A stretch of DNA of 64,000 nucleotides from an uncultured Eubacteriales bacterium (GTDB lineage: Bacteria; Bacillota; Clostridia; Oscillospirales; UBA644). The position numbers were made by a program, and so were the translations under genes. The notes under the pieces are model-generated. The model searched no databases, had not been told where the DNA came from, and saw only the letters and a program-made list of their open reading frames with translations. Position 1 is the first letter of the stretch. Every line of letters begins with the position of its first letter. The stretch lies in assembly GCA_905207625.1 (NCBI GenBank), contig CAJLLT010000002.1, positions 1-64,000 of the forward strand, in the 5' to 3' direction. This document shows, piece by piece, positions 44,396-53,802 of this stretch.

Positions 44396-45229
44396 ATGGA
44401 ACAGCGAAATCACTCCGTACGAAATATAATCTTTGTCATTGTCGCCGCCGTGATGATCGCCGCGGGAATAGTCGGATGGCGCTACATTAACGGTGCGGGA
44501 TACAGTTTCCGCAACGTTGCCCTGAACCGTTCCGCGGAAAGTCAGGCGGCAATTGGAAGCGATCCGAAAATAACAGAGGCCTTCCGCAAGATTCTGCGCC
44601 GTGCCGAAACAGCGGGGTCCACGGACGTGAAAACAGCGGATCCGGCATTCTACATAATAACGTACTCCGGAGTTTCTGAGGGACATCGGTACGACATTCA
44701 TATCGACAGCATCCTTCAGCGCAGAGCTTTTATCAAAGATACGGTCAACGGTTATTTCTACGCCATAAGGTCTTCGGATTTCACCGCATTTTTCTCCCTT
44801 CCCGCTATCCGGGAACTGATACCCACCCCACAGAAAGCCCCGGAAATAAAGCTTTCCGCCGCGGGGAAAGAAATCTGTGCCGCCCCGGTGTCTTCATCCT
44901 GGCGGTACATCCTTCCCGACGGAAACTTTGAAAAAGGTGACTCGGAATCCGAGGAAATTTCCGTTCCCCTTTCCGGAACGGTTTCGGTTTCCCTGGAAAC
45001 GGAATATGACCCGATACTCACGGTAACAATGACCAGAGACGGGCAGAAGATGTACGAAGGAGACCCCCGCTCCGCCCCGGTGCTTGATATGAGCTCCGGC
45101 GACGTGGAAATTGTTGTCAACGCAACATGGAAGCCGGATCAGGAAAAAGACTTCCACGGCACGGCGGTCTACAGATTCCTGCTTACGGCAAACGGCAACC
45201 AGGAACAGCCAACCGAAGTCACAGACTGA
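44396..45229 (+). CDS. Membrane-anchored extracytoplasmic protein of unknown function
   Basis: 277 residues: a short cytoplasmic start, one membrane segment (IIFVIVAAVMIAAGIVGW, about 12-29) and an outside part. The second half (about 150-270) has beta-strand character (SGTVSVSLETEYDPILTVTMTRDG). No catalytic motif. It starts 15 bases after obgE, and the pectate-lyase-fold lipoprotein follows, so the three may be cotranscribed. Function unknown. Confidence 0.7.
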   Translation: MEQRNHSVRNIIFVIVAAVMIAAGIVGWRYINGAGYSFRNVALNRSAESQAAIGSDPKITEAFRKILRRAETAGSTDVKTADPAFYIITYSGVSEGHRYDIHIDSILQRRAFIKDTVNGYFYAIRSSDFTAFFSLPAIRELIPTPQKAPEIKLSAAGKEICAAPVSSSWRYILPDGNFEKGDSESEEISVPLSGTVSVSLETEYDPILTVTMTRDGQKMYEGDPRSAPVLDMSSGDVEIVVNATWKPDQEKDFHGTAVYRFLLTANGNQEQPTEVTD

Positions 45230-45296
45230 CCGTTTCCCAGGCAGCATACGGAAAAATCCCGGAAATCCCCGCAAAAACCGGAGAAAGGTATCTGAA

Positions 45297-47888
45297 ATGA
45301 TTAAAAAACTCGTATCCGTCGTTTTGCTTTTTATTCTTTGTATTTCAGCGGCTTCATGCACTAAACCGGTACTCCCCGAACCAACGGAACCAACGACCCC
45401 TGCCGCAGAGCATACGGACGGAAAATGGACAATGGTGAAGACAGGATCCTCCGTGACGGCAGCAAATTATTTCGTCACCGAAAACGGAGCGAAAGCCGAT
45501 GGGGTGACCGATGACTCCGGAGCCATAAACGAAACCCTGAAAAAAGCGGGAAGTGCCGGCGGCGGAGTAGTTTATATGCCGGCGGGAACCTATTGCCTGA
45601 ACTCCCCGTTATCCGTACCGGAAAACGTGACCCTTTGCGGAGATTTTGTTTCTCCCGCTTCCAGGAAAACTCCGGGAGAAGGAACCCTTCTCCTGGCAAA
45701 TAAGACTGAACAGACCATGAGCCGGCCCCTTATTGATCTGGGCAATAACAGCTCCGTCTGCGGTGTGTCCGTATTTTACCCGGATCAGACGGGAACTTCC
45801 TTTATAAAATACCCTGCCACAGTATCCCAGACATCGGGAAAATCGGCTTTCGTTAAGGATCTTGCGGTCCTGAACGGCTGGGACGGATTGGTTTTCGACT
45901 CTCCGGAGTGTGAGACTTTAACGGTTGAAAACGTGTATCTTACGGTTCTCCACTCGGGTATTTCCGCCACAAGATACTCCGTAAAAGCCACGCTGAGAAA
46001 TATCAGCGTCACGCCATCGTACTGGATAAACTACGGAATGACCGCTGAAGAAGCTGACATGCTGAGGGTGTACCTGCGTTCGGGACTGACCGCAGTCAGA
46101 CTCAGCGGAACGGGAAACGCTTTTGTCCGCTCCGTTACTACGGACATGGCTAATTGCGGACTGCTCATTGAACAGCCCTATTCTTCCACCGGAAAAATTC
46201 TTGTTTCCTCGTCACTTTTTGCAAACAGCGCCCATGCGCTTGATATAAAAGAGTGCTCCGTAAGCGGAATTGCCTTTGCGGGCTGTGTATTCAAAGGACT
46301 TTCGGAATCGGGAACATCCGGCGTTTATATGGATAAAAACTTCCTGTCCTCCGCCGTTTTCACCGAATGTACATTTGAAGGAAAATCCGAGAGCTGTGTG
46401 GAAAGTGCCGGGCGGGGCAGACTCAGTTTCACCGGATGCCGCTTCGACGGATGGCGCCAACAGGCTATAAAAAGCAACGACATAGCCTTTTCGGTAACTA
46501 ATTGTTCCTTCGGCTCCATGGGCACTGTTCAGCAGTCGGGAGCGAATACCGTTTCCCTTTATACCCTTGATTTTCTCCGTGATATGCCGGAAAACGCCAA
46601 CGGACTGACATATATCAAAACAGCTGAAAACGACTATTCCTACAATTTTCCGGGGAAAATTCTATCCGAAGTTTCCTATCCCGGGACTCCGGGACGGATC
46701 TTTTACCTTCAGGACTATACTGAAGATGAACTGCATGGGGATATAACATATCTGCTCCGGGACGCTCTGGCGGATGCGGAAAAAGCAGGCGGAGGAATAA
46801 TATTTATCCCGCCGGGAACTTATAAAATAGCCAACGGCATCACCGTAGGCCCGAATATCAGGATCCAGGGAAGCGGTGCGGACATGAAAAACCCGCTTTC
46901 GACGGTGATTCAGACTTCCCTTTCCCCCTCGGGAAACACAAACGTTTTTACCCTCTCGGATAATTCCGGTCTTTGCGATATCGCGATCCGATTTACGGTG
47001 GAGCCGCCTTCGGCAACCTCAAACCCGGATCTTTCTTCTTATTCATCAGCCGCAGTGGCGGGAATATCCGCCTCCGGAATATACCTTAACAATGTCCGCA
47101 CTTCCGGAGCCGCAACGGGATTTTATTTTACGGACTGTACGGACATCAACCTGAAGAATATCGGCGGATCGGCACTTGTGACGGGAATAAAGATCGAGAA
47201 CTGCAATGATGCGGATCTTCAGGATATAACATTCAATGACTCATACTCCTCCGAAAATGTTTCCGTCCTTCAGCAGACAAGGTTCAGAGCTGTGGCTGTC
47301 AGCGGCGGATCGGAAATCAGGATAGAAAACCTCGATCACACAAACGGAGATTACACCATAAGGCTCGAATCGGACTCCGTTCCGGTTGTTCCCGACGAGT
47401 ATTCTCTCGTGATATGCGGGGTCTTTTCCGAAAAGGTTTACGCTGCGGTCAGTGTAGACCGTTACGACTCCGCGGCGATAGTCAATGTTGCTTCCGCACC
47501 GGAGATATTTTCCCAAAACGCATATCATCTGCATTCCCTGTCCACAAATACGGGAAGGATACTCCTGGTCAATCTTATCGGATCGGGAACGGTTTCCGGT
47601 GCGTGGAATATCCGCAACGGGTCCGTATTCATCATTGGGAACATAATATCCTCCGCCGGATCAACGATGCTCCGTACGGCTAACGGAAACGTCCGCGTAA
47701 TAGGGTCAATGTTCCTGGACAACTCCTGCTCGTACCACGTTGAAGCCGACACCGGTTCGGTTTTCCTTACGGGAAATCTGATAAACTCAACTGCGACTTT
47801 TGACGGATTGAACAAGACATACCTGCGTCGGTATATCCGATCTGAGGCAACGTATGCGGATGAGCTGAACCTGAAGCAGGCGGATTGA
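45297..47888 (+). CDS. Large lipoprotein with two right-handed parallel beta-helix (pectate-lyase-like) regions
   Basis: An 863-residue lipoprotein (lipobox SAASC, Cys21; a Pro/Thr/Glu linker follows). Two pectate-lyase-superfamily starts are seen: NGAKADGVTDDSGAINETLKKAGSAGGGVVYMPAGTY near residue 65 and LRDALADAEKAGGGIIFIPPGTYKIANG near residue 485, each followed by repeated beta-helix coils (for example DCTDINLKNIGGSALVTGIKIENCNDADLQDI). No clear catalytic triad is recognised. A polysaccharide-binding or depolymerising role is plausible. The ATG at 45297 has GGAGAAAGG upstream. Confidence 0.8.
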   Translation: MIKKLVSVVLLFILCISAASCTKPVLPEPTEPTTPAAEHTDGKWTMVKTGSSVTAANYFVTENGAKADGVTDDSGAINETLKKAGSAGGGVVYMPAGTYCLNSPLSVPENVTLCGDFVSPASRKTPGEGTLLLANKTEQTMSRPLIDLGNNSSVCGVSVFYPDQTGTSFIKYPATVSQTSGKSAFVKDLAVLNGWDGLVFDSPECETLTVENVYLTVLHSGISATRYSVKATLRNISVTPSYWINYGMTAEEADMLRVYLRSGLTAVRLSGTGNAFVRSVTTDMANCGLLIEQPYSSTGKILVSSSLFANSAHALDIKECSVSGIAFAGCVFKGLSESGTSGVYMDKNFLSSAVFTECTFEGKSESCVESAGRGRLSFTGCRFDGWRQQAIKSNDIAFSVTNCSFGSMGTVQQSGANTVSLYTLDFLRDMPENANGLTYIKTAENDYSYNFPGKILSEVSYPGTPGRIFYLQDYTEDELHGDITYLLRDALADAEKAGGGIIFIPPGTYKIANGITVGPNIRIQGSGADMKNPLSTVIQTSLSPSGNTNVFTLSDNSGLCDIAIRFTVEPPSATSNPDLSSYSSAAVAGISASGIYLNNVRTSGAATGFYFTDCTDINLKNIGGSALVTGIKIENCNDADLQDITFNDSYSSENVSVLQQTRFRAVAVSGGSEIRIENLDHTNGDYTIRLESDSVPVVPDEYSLVICGVFSEKVYAAVSVDRYDSAAIVNVASAPEIFSQNAYHLHSLSTNTGRILLVNLIGSGTVSGAWNIRNGSVFIIGNIISSAGSTMLRTANGNVRVIGSMFLDNSCSYHVEADTGSVFLTGNLINSTATFDGLNKTYLRRYIRSEATYADELNLKQAD

Positions 47889-47918
47889 TCGGAAGAATTT
47901 TCAACCGAATAATGCACC

Positions 47919-47950
47919 GTGGCAGGCACCGGGATCCCGGTGCCTGCCAC
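47919..47950. repeat. Perfect GC-rich palindrome after the beta-helix gene
   Basis: GTGGCAGGCACCGGGA and its exact reverse complement. Only a weak T-rich sequence follows, so it may be a terminator or a REP-like element. The rest of the gap to 48182 holds no gene or RNA that I recognise. Confidence 0.7.
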
Positions 47951-48182
47951 TTGTTTATGTGTACAAAAAGCCACCCGGACGGAGCTTGGGGCGGCATAAG
48001 ATGCATATAGCTCCATTTCACCGAAGGCAGAGGAACGGTCCGTCCGAAGCCGGACATACCGCATCCCCGGAAAAACAAATACCGATCTCAAACCGAAAAC
48101 GATCTGCGACCGGTATAAAGTAAAACTCTGTTGCATTGCGGCATTGACCGCAGATAATCACTTCTCCTGTGCCGCAGCCGGA

Positions 48183-49841
48183 TCAGATATTTGTCGGCGC
48201 AGCCTCAGGAATCTCGGGCATCTTTTCAGTGGTAATCGCATAGGCGATATTTATGGCATGGTCTGAACAACGTTCCAGATCCGTTATCATATCATTGAAA
48301 ACAATACCGCCGAGAGGATCACAGTGATCAGACATGAGTCTCCGGACATGATTGTCCATAAACTCTTTCTGGAGTCTGTCCACATTTTCCTCCGCCGCAG
48401 AAGCCTCCTCAAGAGAACCGAAATCCTCTGTCTCATATATCTTCAGGCATTTTCCGTAGACCTCAAGAGCAGCATACCCGATTTTTTTCAGCTCTTCAAG
48501 GGCGATCTCCGACATATTTGCGCTCTTCTGCTTTTCAAGTATTGTATATTCCGCAATATTTTCGGCGTGGTCCCCTATCCGCTCTATATCCGTCACAACA
48601 TGGAACATCATACCCAGTGTATGAAGATCTTTTACGGAAAGATCAAGCGCGCGGTAGGATACAAGACACGAGGTTATGGCATGATTGAAATAGTTTATGG
48701 TCTTTTCCGTTTCGAGAGCCGCCTCAGCAAGCTCCACGTTCTTTTCAAAGAAAGATCTGAGAGCAAGGGAAAGGTTGTCATAAGCCACCTGTCCCATACG
48801 GCAGACCTCATGTTTTGCCTGAGAAATAGCGATAGCGGGGGTTCTTGTCATATTCTGATTTATATATATCAGCCTGCGTTCGACGCGGTGAAGCTCCTCA
48901 TCCCGTACAGGAATTACAATGCGTGAAAACTTGACGAGAAGTTTCATCATCGGCAGCTCAATTATCACCGCCAGTATTGCGAACATCATATGAAGATTTG
49001 CTATCTGCCTCGACACATCACCGGGGGAAAGCTTCTGAATGAAGGTTACTACCTGCGGCACAAAGGTAACAAGAAGAGCGCAGAATATAACCCTGATGAC
49101 ATTGAAGACAACACCGAGAAATGCAGCGCGTTTACCGTCACGGTTGGAGGTAAAAGCAGCCATTACCGAAGGGACACAGGCGCCTATAGCCATACCCATT
49201 ATAAGAAAGACAGCCACATCAAGACTCAGCAGTCCCCTGGCCGCGAATGTCTGTGCAATACCGACGGAAACCGATGAAGACTGCATTATCGCGGTTATCA
49301 CTATGCCCGCGAATATCGCCACCAAAGGGTTTTCCAGGCTGGTAACAAACGTGGAAAACATTGCGCTGTCCTTGAAAGGCTCCACCGCGTCACCCATGGT
49401 ATTAAGTCCCATAAAGAGCATTCCGAATCCCATAACGATCATACCGATGCTTTTTACGGTATTATTTTTAACAAAGAGGAACGGAATCGCCCCGAGAAAA
49501 AGAATCAGCGTCGCGTAGGAACCCAGGTCAAACGCGATTATCTGAGCGGTTACGGTAGTACCGATATTCGCACCCATGATAACGCCGAACGCCTGCATAA
49601 GAGTCATCATTCCCGCACCCACAAAGCTCATCGCCATTACCGTAGTAGCGGCGGAGGATTGTATAACGGCTGTGACTCCCGTTCCCACAAGGACGCTGAG
49701 AAATCTGTTCTTAGTTGTTTTTTCAAGGATAACGCGCATATTGTCGCCCGCAACCTTGTTCATACCCTCGGACATCTCGTGCATTCCCAAAAGGAATAAC
49801 GCGATCCCTCCCAACAGGAGGAAAATATCAAAAATTCCCAT
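48183..49841 (-). CDS. Na/Pi cotransporter family protein with PhoU domain
   Basis: 552 residues: two repeats of the Na/Pi symporter (NptA/YjbB) fold with GTGVTAVIQSSAATTVMAMSFVGAGM and the matching IVITAIMQSSSVSVGIAQTF (QSS motifs), about eight membrane segments to residue 315, then a soluble PhoU-like helical domain (MFHVVTDIERIGDHAENIAEY and DMITDLERCSDHAINIAY). It probably takes up phosphate with sodium, or exports it. A single gene. Confidence 0.93.
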   Translation of the reverse strand: MGIFDIFLLLGGIALFLLGMHEMSEGMNKVAGDNMRVILEKTTKNRFLSVLVGTGVTAVIQSSAATTVMAMSFVGAGMMTLMQAFGVIMGANIGTTVTAQIIAFDLGSYATLILFLGAIPFLFVKNNTVKSIGMIVMGFGMLFMGLNTMGDAVEPFKDSAMFSTFVTSLENPLVAIFAGIVITAIMQSSSVSVGIAQTFAARGLLSLDVAVFLIMGMAIGACVPSVMAAFTSNRDGKRAAFLGVVFNVIRVIFCALLVTFVPQVVTFIQKLSPGDVSRQIANLHMMFAILAVIIELPMMKLLVKFSRIVIPVRDEELHRVERRLIYINQNMTRTPAIAISQAKHEVCRMGQVAYDNLSLALRSFFEKNVELAEAALETEKTINYFNHAITSCLVSYRALDLSVKDLHTLGMMFHVVTDIERIGDHAENIAEYTILEKQKSANMSEIALEELKKIGYAALEVYGKCLKIYETEDFGSLEEASAAEENVDRLQKEFMDNHVRRLMSDHCDPLGGIVFNDMITDLERCSDHAINIAYAITTEKMPEIPEAAPTNI

Positions 49842-49983
49842 TAAATTTCTGCCTTCCGATTTCTTCTTATCACTTCTTCATACTTTCACAAATAAATTAT
49901 ATCATATCCTCAGGGTTATTGCAAGGGTTTTTCCGTATATTTCTCTGTTTTCACTTTTTTTTCAATTAATTCCGTAAAAAGGA

Positions 49984-50010
49984 AAGGCATTGCGGAATCC
50001 GCAATGCCTT
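49984..50010 (-). terminator. Terminator of the EF-G-like gene
   Basis: AAGGCATTGCGGA/TCCGCAATGCCTT stem followed on the minus strand by CCTTTTT. Confidence 0.85.
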
Positions 50011-50032
50011 GTTCTTATCTTTATGCTGTGAA

Positions 50033-52057
50033 TTATTCTTCCTTTTTATCCGCAGCAGCCTCTATGACCTGCTGAGCCACATTGGCGGGGGCATCCTGAT
50101 AGCTGCTGAAGGTAAGGGTAAAGGAGCCGCTTCCTCTGGTCATACTGCGCAGGTCTATGGCATAGCTGAGCATTTCAGCCATGGGCACCATCGCCTTAAC
50201 TTCCTGGGTTCCCCTCTCCTTGCCGGGAGTCATTCCCATTATCTGACCTCTGCGTTTATTTATATCGCCGATAACATCGCCCATCAGAGCATCGGGGATA
50301 ACAACCTTCAGTTCCCCTATAGGTTCAAGTATAACCGGAGACGCATTCTTCAGTCCGTCCTTGAACGCAAGGCTTGCCGCGACTTTGAAGGACATTTCCG
50401 AGGAGTCAACGTCATGATAGGAACCGTCCACAAGGGTTGCCTTCAGTCCGACCACGGGATAGCCCGCAAGTACGCCGTGCTGGCAACATTCACGAAGCCC
50501 TTTCTCTACCGCAGGGAAGAAATTCTTCGGAACAGCACCGCCGAATATCTTCTCTTCAAATATCATTTCGTCGCCGTCGTAAGGCTCAAACTCGATCCAT
50601 ACATCTCCGTACTGACCGTGACCGCCGGACTGTTTCTTATGCTTACCCTGCTGCTTGACCTTCTTGCGGATAGCTTCACGGTAGGGAACCATCGGCTCCT
50701 TCAGGTCTACATCAACACCGAATTTGCTCTTGAGCTTGCTTGCAATAACATCGAGGTGCATCTCGCCCATACCGCTTATAACCTGTTCATGGGTTTCAGC
50801 GTTGTTTTCATAGGTAAAGGTACGGTCCTCTTCGGATATGCGCTGCAATCCCATGGCGATCTTATCCTCGTCACCCTTACTCTTGGGGAATATCGCACGG
50901 GACAGGCAGGGAGCGGGATATTGCACCGCCCTGACCTCCACCGGATCGCCGGCTGTTCCGAGAACATCTCCGGTATTGGTGGCGACAAGCTTGTTGACCA
51001 CACCGATATCACCGGCGCAAAGCTCCGGAACCTCAGTCTGTTTCTTACCTTTTATAACGGAGATGTGACCGAATTTCTCAATCTGTTCGGAATTGAAGTT
51101 CGTAAGGGTCATACCGGCTTTCAGATCACCGGAAATGACTTTGAAATAACTCATTTTACCCACGAACGGGTCGGCTACGGTCTTGAAGACCTTGAGGACA
51201 GTGCGGCCGCCGTAATCGGGGATTTCCGGCTTCGGCATATAGAGCGCAATGAACTTAAGAAGCATATGCATTCCGTCAAGGGTGACGTTGGATCCGGAAA
51301 GCACGGGAATAAGCTTGCGGTTCTTTATACCCTGCCCCAGGGCATGCTGAATCTCTTCGGTGGTGAAGGGCTCATCGGCAAAGAACTTTTCCATAAGCTC
51401 ATCGCTCGTTTCGGCGACAGATTCATCAAGAACACGCCGGAGATCGGCAACAAGCCCCTTCATATCCTCGGGAATGGGAATCTCAACGGTAATGCCGTTT
51501 TCGTGCTTTTTGCCCTTCATATCCAGAAGATCCACAAAGCCCTCGGCTTTTCCGTCCTTCATAATCGGAACGTTGACAGCGCAAAGATGCGCGTCAAAGG
51601 TTTCCTTCAGACGGTCGAAGGTACGGTGAAAATCACTGTTTTCCTCATCCAGACGGGTTATATATATCATTGCCGGAAGATTCAGATCCCGGGTCAGCTT
51701 GAAGGCCTTCTGGGTAGCATAGTGCACGCTACTGCTTTTTCCGGAAACGACTATAACAGCGGAATCGGAGGCGGAAAGAGCCTGCAGAACCTCACCTTCA
51801 AAGTCAAGATATCCGGGGGTATCGAGAACGTTTATCTTATATCCGTTCCATTCAACGGGAGCAACGGCGGCGGAAATGGAAATCTTTCTCTTTATTTCTT
51901 CGGGGTCAAAGTCGCAAACAGTCGTACCATCGGCGGTTTTTCCCATACGGTCTATTCCCTTGGTATAATACATCATAGCTTCGGCAAGAGACGTTTTTCC
52001 GTCTCCTCCGTGTCCTATGAGGCTGATATTTCTGATTTTATCGGCAGAGTATTGCAT
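50033..52057 (-). CDS. Elongation factor G-like GTPase (EF-G paralogue)
   Basis: 674 residues with EF-G domain order. Seen: P-loop GHGGDGKTSLAEAM in place of the usual GHVDAGKTT, G3 DTPGYLDFEGEV, G4 ITRLDEEN in place of NKxD, and EF-G domain IV-V (KQSGGHGQYGDVWIEFEP, VIGDINKRRGQIMGM, MVPMAEMLSYAIDLRSMTRGSG). The changes mark it as the fusA2-like paralogue rather than the main EF-G. The start ATG at 52057 is chosen because the ATG at 52063 lies right on the AAAGGAG site. Function of this paralogue is unclear. Confidence 0.88.
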   Translation of the reverse strand: MQYSADKIRNISLIGHGGDGKTSLAEAMMYYTKGIDRMGKTADGTTVCDFDPEEIKRKISISAAVAPVEWNGYKINVLDTPGYLDFEGEVLQALSASDSAVIVVSGKSSSVHYATQKAFKLTRDLNLPAMIYITRLDEENSDFHRTFDRLKETFDAHLCAVNVPIMKDGKAEGFVDLLDMKGKKHENGITVEIPIPEDMKGLVADLRRVLDESVAETSDELMEKFFADEPFTTEEIQHALGQGIKNRKLIPVLSGSNVTLDGMHMLLKFIALYMPKPEIPDYGGRTVLKVFKTVADPFVGKMSYFKVISGDLKAGMTLTNFNSEQIEKFGHISVIKGKKQTEVPELCAGDIGVVNKLVATNTGDVLGTAGDPVEVRAVQYPAPCLSRAIFPKSKGDEDKIAMGLQRISEEDRTFTYENNAETHEQVISGMGEMHLDVIASKLKSKFGVDVDLKEPMVPYREAIRKKVKQQGKHKKQSGGHGQYGDVWIEFEPYDGDEMIFEEKIFGGAVPKNFFPAVEKGLRECCQHGVLAGYPVVGLKATLVDGSYHDVDSSEMSFKVAASLAFKDGLKNASPVILEPIGELKVVIPDALMGDVIGDINKRRGQIMGMTPGKERGTQEVKAMVPMAEMLSYAIDLRSMTRGSGSFTLTFSSYQDAPANVAQQVIEAAADKKEE

Positions 52058-52183
52058 AGCCATTCTCCTTTCGCCGCCCTGGGGTCGGCTTGTCTTTATT
52101 AAAATCATATGCAGAGCTCGGGGCTCTGAACCGATTTTCCGGATTTTGAAACAGAAATGCCTTATTTCATTTCCGTCCCGTTA

Positions 52184-52212
52184 ATTATACTACACTTTTT
52201 GTAAAAAATCAA
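52184..52212 (-). promoter_or_regulatory. Promoter of the EF-G-like gene
   Basis: Minus strand TTGATT, 17-base spacer, TATAAT; a leader of about 120 bases follows. Confidence 0.75.
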
Positions 52213-52267
52213 TATATAAATTAAAAATAATTTACTGATTTTATATTTATGTGCAAAATGACGAAAT

Positions 52268-52313
52268 AAAAATGACATCTGCCCAACATATTTGTCACGC
52301 AAATGTCATTTTT
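52268..52313 (-). terminator. Terminator after ypeB
   Basis: AAAATGACAT pairs with its complement across a long loop, followed by T-rich sequence on the minus strand. Confidence 0.65.
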
Positions 52314-52366
52314 AAATTCAGCCAGTTACAGGCACAGCCCCCTCGGAAACTACGGACCCCGGTGAA

Positions 52367-53746
52367 TTATTTGTAGCTTCTGCCGCCGTCGGCGGTATAA
52401 ATTATTTTGATATCTTCTTCTCTCCCGTTCCGGGCATTGATATATACCGCCACGGACTGTCCCTTTTCGGTTTCGGCAAGGATTTCCCAGCAGAGTTTCT
52501 CCGGTTCGGAATATGAGCCGAGATCTATCATGACTAGTTCCGCATCTTTTGCGGTCAGAACGGAAGATATTTTTTCAAGAGCATCAGCCTTTGTCAGTAC
52601 AGGCGTCATATCCCTGTCCCGGCTGTGATTCATAAGATACCCGTAGGCGGACATCGCGGTTATCTCACCGTTATCCATAGCAACGGAAACCGTCACTGAA
52701 TCGGGGTAGCACACAACATCGTTTTCGCAGTAGCAGAATGTCATTGTCAGTATATTCCCGGTATAGTTCGAGGACGCAACGACCATGTTTTTCAATTCCA
52801 GTTTATCAAGGAAATCCTTTGCCGCGGCCTCGGCGTCGGAATCCGTAACATTCGCATCGGCAACGGCACGGTACTTGCCGAACTCACAGACAAATCCGCC
52901 GTTTTTGGTTATGCTTACACTCTTGTCTTTTCCATTGAAAAGCCAGACTCCGAACCCGGAAGCCGTTCCCTCACTGCCATCGTCGAGTTCCGCCAGTCGG
53001 CACCCGAGAACATATGCGGCTCTTTTCCTTGCCTCTGTCTGAGTTATCTCTTCCCTTCCTTCCAGAAACGAGCTTTCCCTCCCGTAGAGATGGTCGGAAA
53101 AACGTCCGTCATAGTTCAGAGGGCCGAGGTCTATGGAGTTTTCAATAGCAAGGAAAGGATTTGTCCCCATATACCCGCCGGATCCGTCCGCAGAGGTTCT
53201 CACATCCGTCTCATCAACGGTATCGGAATTGAAATACCGGACAAGATCGTCACAGCAGAGATTTTCATCCGCAACAGTATACTGAAGCTGTATTACCGCA
53301 GATGCCATTTCCCGGGCTGTATCCGAAAGCTCCTCAAGGGTCTGCTGTTCTTCAGGAGTTATCTCATCCCCGGCAACGCTTTTCTTTGCCAGGGATAAGG
53401 TATATTCACCCACCTGGCTGAAAAATTTCGAAGTGTTCACAAGACCGAGTTCATATACCGGAAGAGTTTCCAGACAAATCTTCGCCCTTCCAGCCTCACG
53501 CCACACCTCTGTAGCCATCGTCACCGCCTGGACCGGGGTCGCGGCATACCTGCATTTCTGCAGGGAATAATCCACATTCATCAGACTCTCTGCCAAATCG
53601 GCACAGGCCTGTCTGTAGGTTGATTTCACCGTTCCCTTACAACCTGCCAAAGCAACATTTGCCTTTATGACAAAGCCTCCGAGAACCACTGTCGCAGCGA
53701 CGACAAAGCACCATATGACTACCGAAGCCTTCTTTTTAACACGCAT
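52367..53746 (-). CDS. ypeB: Germination protein YpeB
   Basis: 459 residues: one N-terminal membrane segment (about 7-29), a helical region with YRQACADLAESLMNVDYSLQKCRYA, and PepSY-like modules in the C-terminal half (EITQTEARKRAAYVLG, DSDAEAAAKDFLDKL, TKADALEKISSVL). In Bacillus YpeB stabilises the spore cortex lytic enzyme SleB; here no sleB is adjacent. The Shine-Dalgarno lies within a strong hairpin (53753-53795). It marks the organism as a spore former. Confidence 0.9.
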   Translation of the reverse strand: MRVKKKASVVIWCFVVAATVVLGGFVIKANVALAGCKGTVKSTYRQACADLAESLMNVDYSLQKCRYAATPVQAVTMATEVWREAGRAKICLETLPVYELGLVNTSKFFSQVGEYTLSLAKKSVAGDEITPEEQQTLEELSDTAREMASAVIQLQYTVADENLCCDDLVRYFNSDTVDETDVRTSADGSGGYMGTNPFLAIENSIDLGPLNYDGRFSDHLYGRESSFLEGREEITQTEARKRAAYVLGCRLAELDDGSEGTASGFGVWLFNGKDKSVSITKNGGFVCEFGKYRAVADANVTDSDAEAAAKDFLDKLELKNMVVASSNYTGNILTMTFCYCENDVVCYPDSVTVSVAMDNGEITAMSAYGYLMNHSRDRDMTPVLTKADALEKISSVLTAKDAELVMIDLGSYSEPEKLCWEILAETEKGQSVAVYINARNGREEDIKIIYTADGGRSYK

Positions 53747-53752
53747 AAAAAA

Positions 53753-53795
53753 CCTCCCGGAAAGTATTCCTTTTAAGGATATACTTCCCGGGAGG
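53753..53795 (-). terminator. Terminator of yitT that also encloses the ypeB Shine-Dalgarno
   Basis: CCTCCCGG pairs with CCGGGAGG, extended by AAGTAT/ATACTT, and the minus strand continues TTTTTT then the ypeB ATG at 53746. The 3' arm GGGAGG is the only ribosome binding site of ypeB, so read-through RNA would have it paired. Confidence 0.75.
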
Positions 53796-53802
53796 GTGTC
53801 AT

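Noticed and set aside
47525..48136. A 203-residue minus-strand ORF across the beta-helix gene end
   Set aside because: No start signal or domain; it passes through the perfect palindrome and overlaps the beta-helix gene on the other strand.
50009..52102. A 697-residue plus-strand ORF opposite the EF-G-like gene
   Set aside because: It mirrors the EF-G-like gene almost exactly; the minus strand has all translational GTPase motifs.
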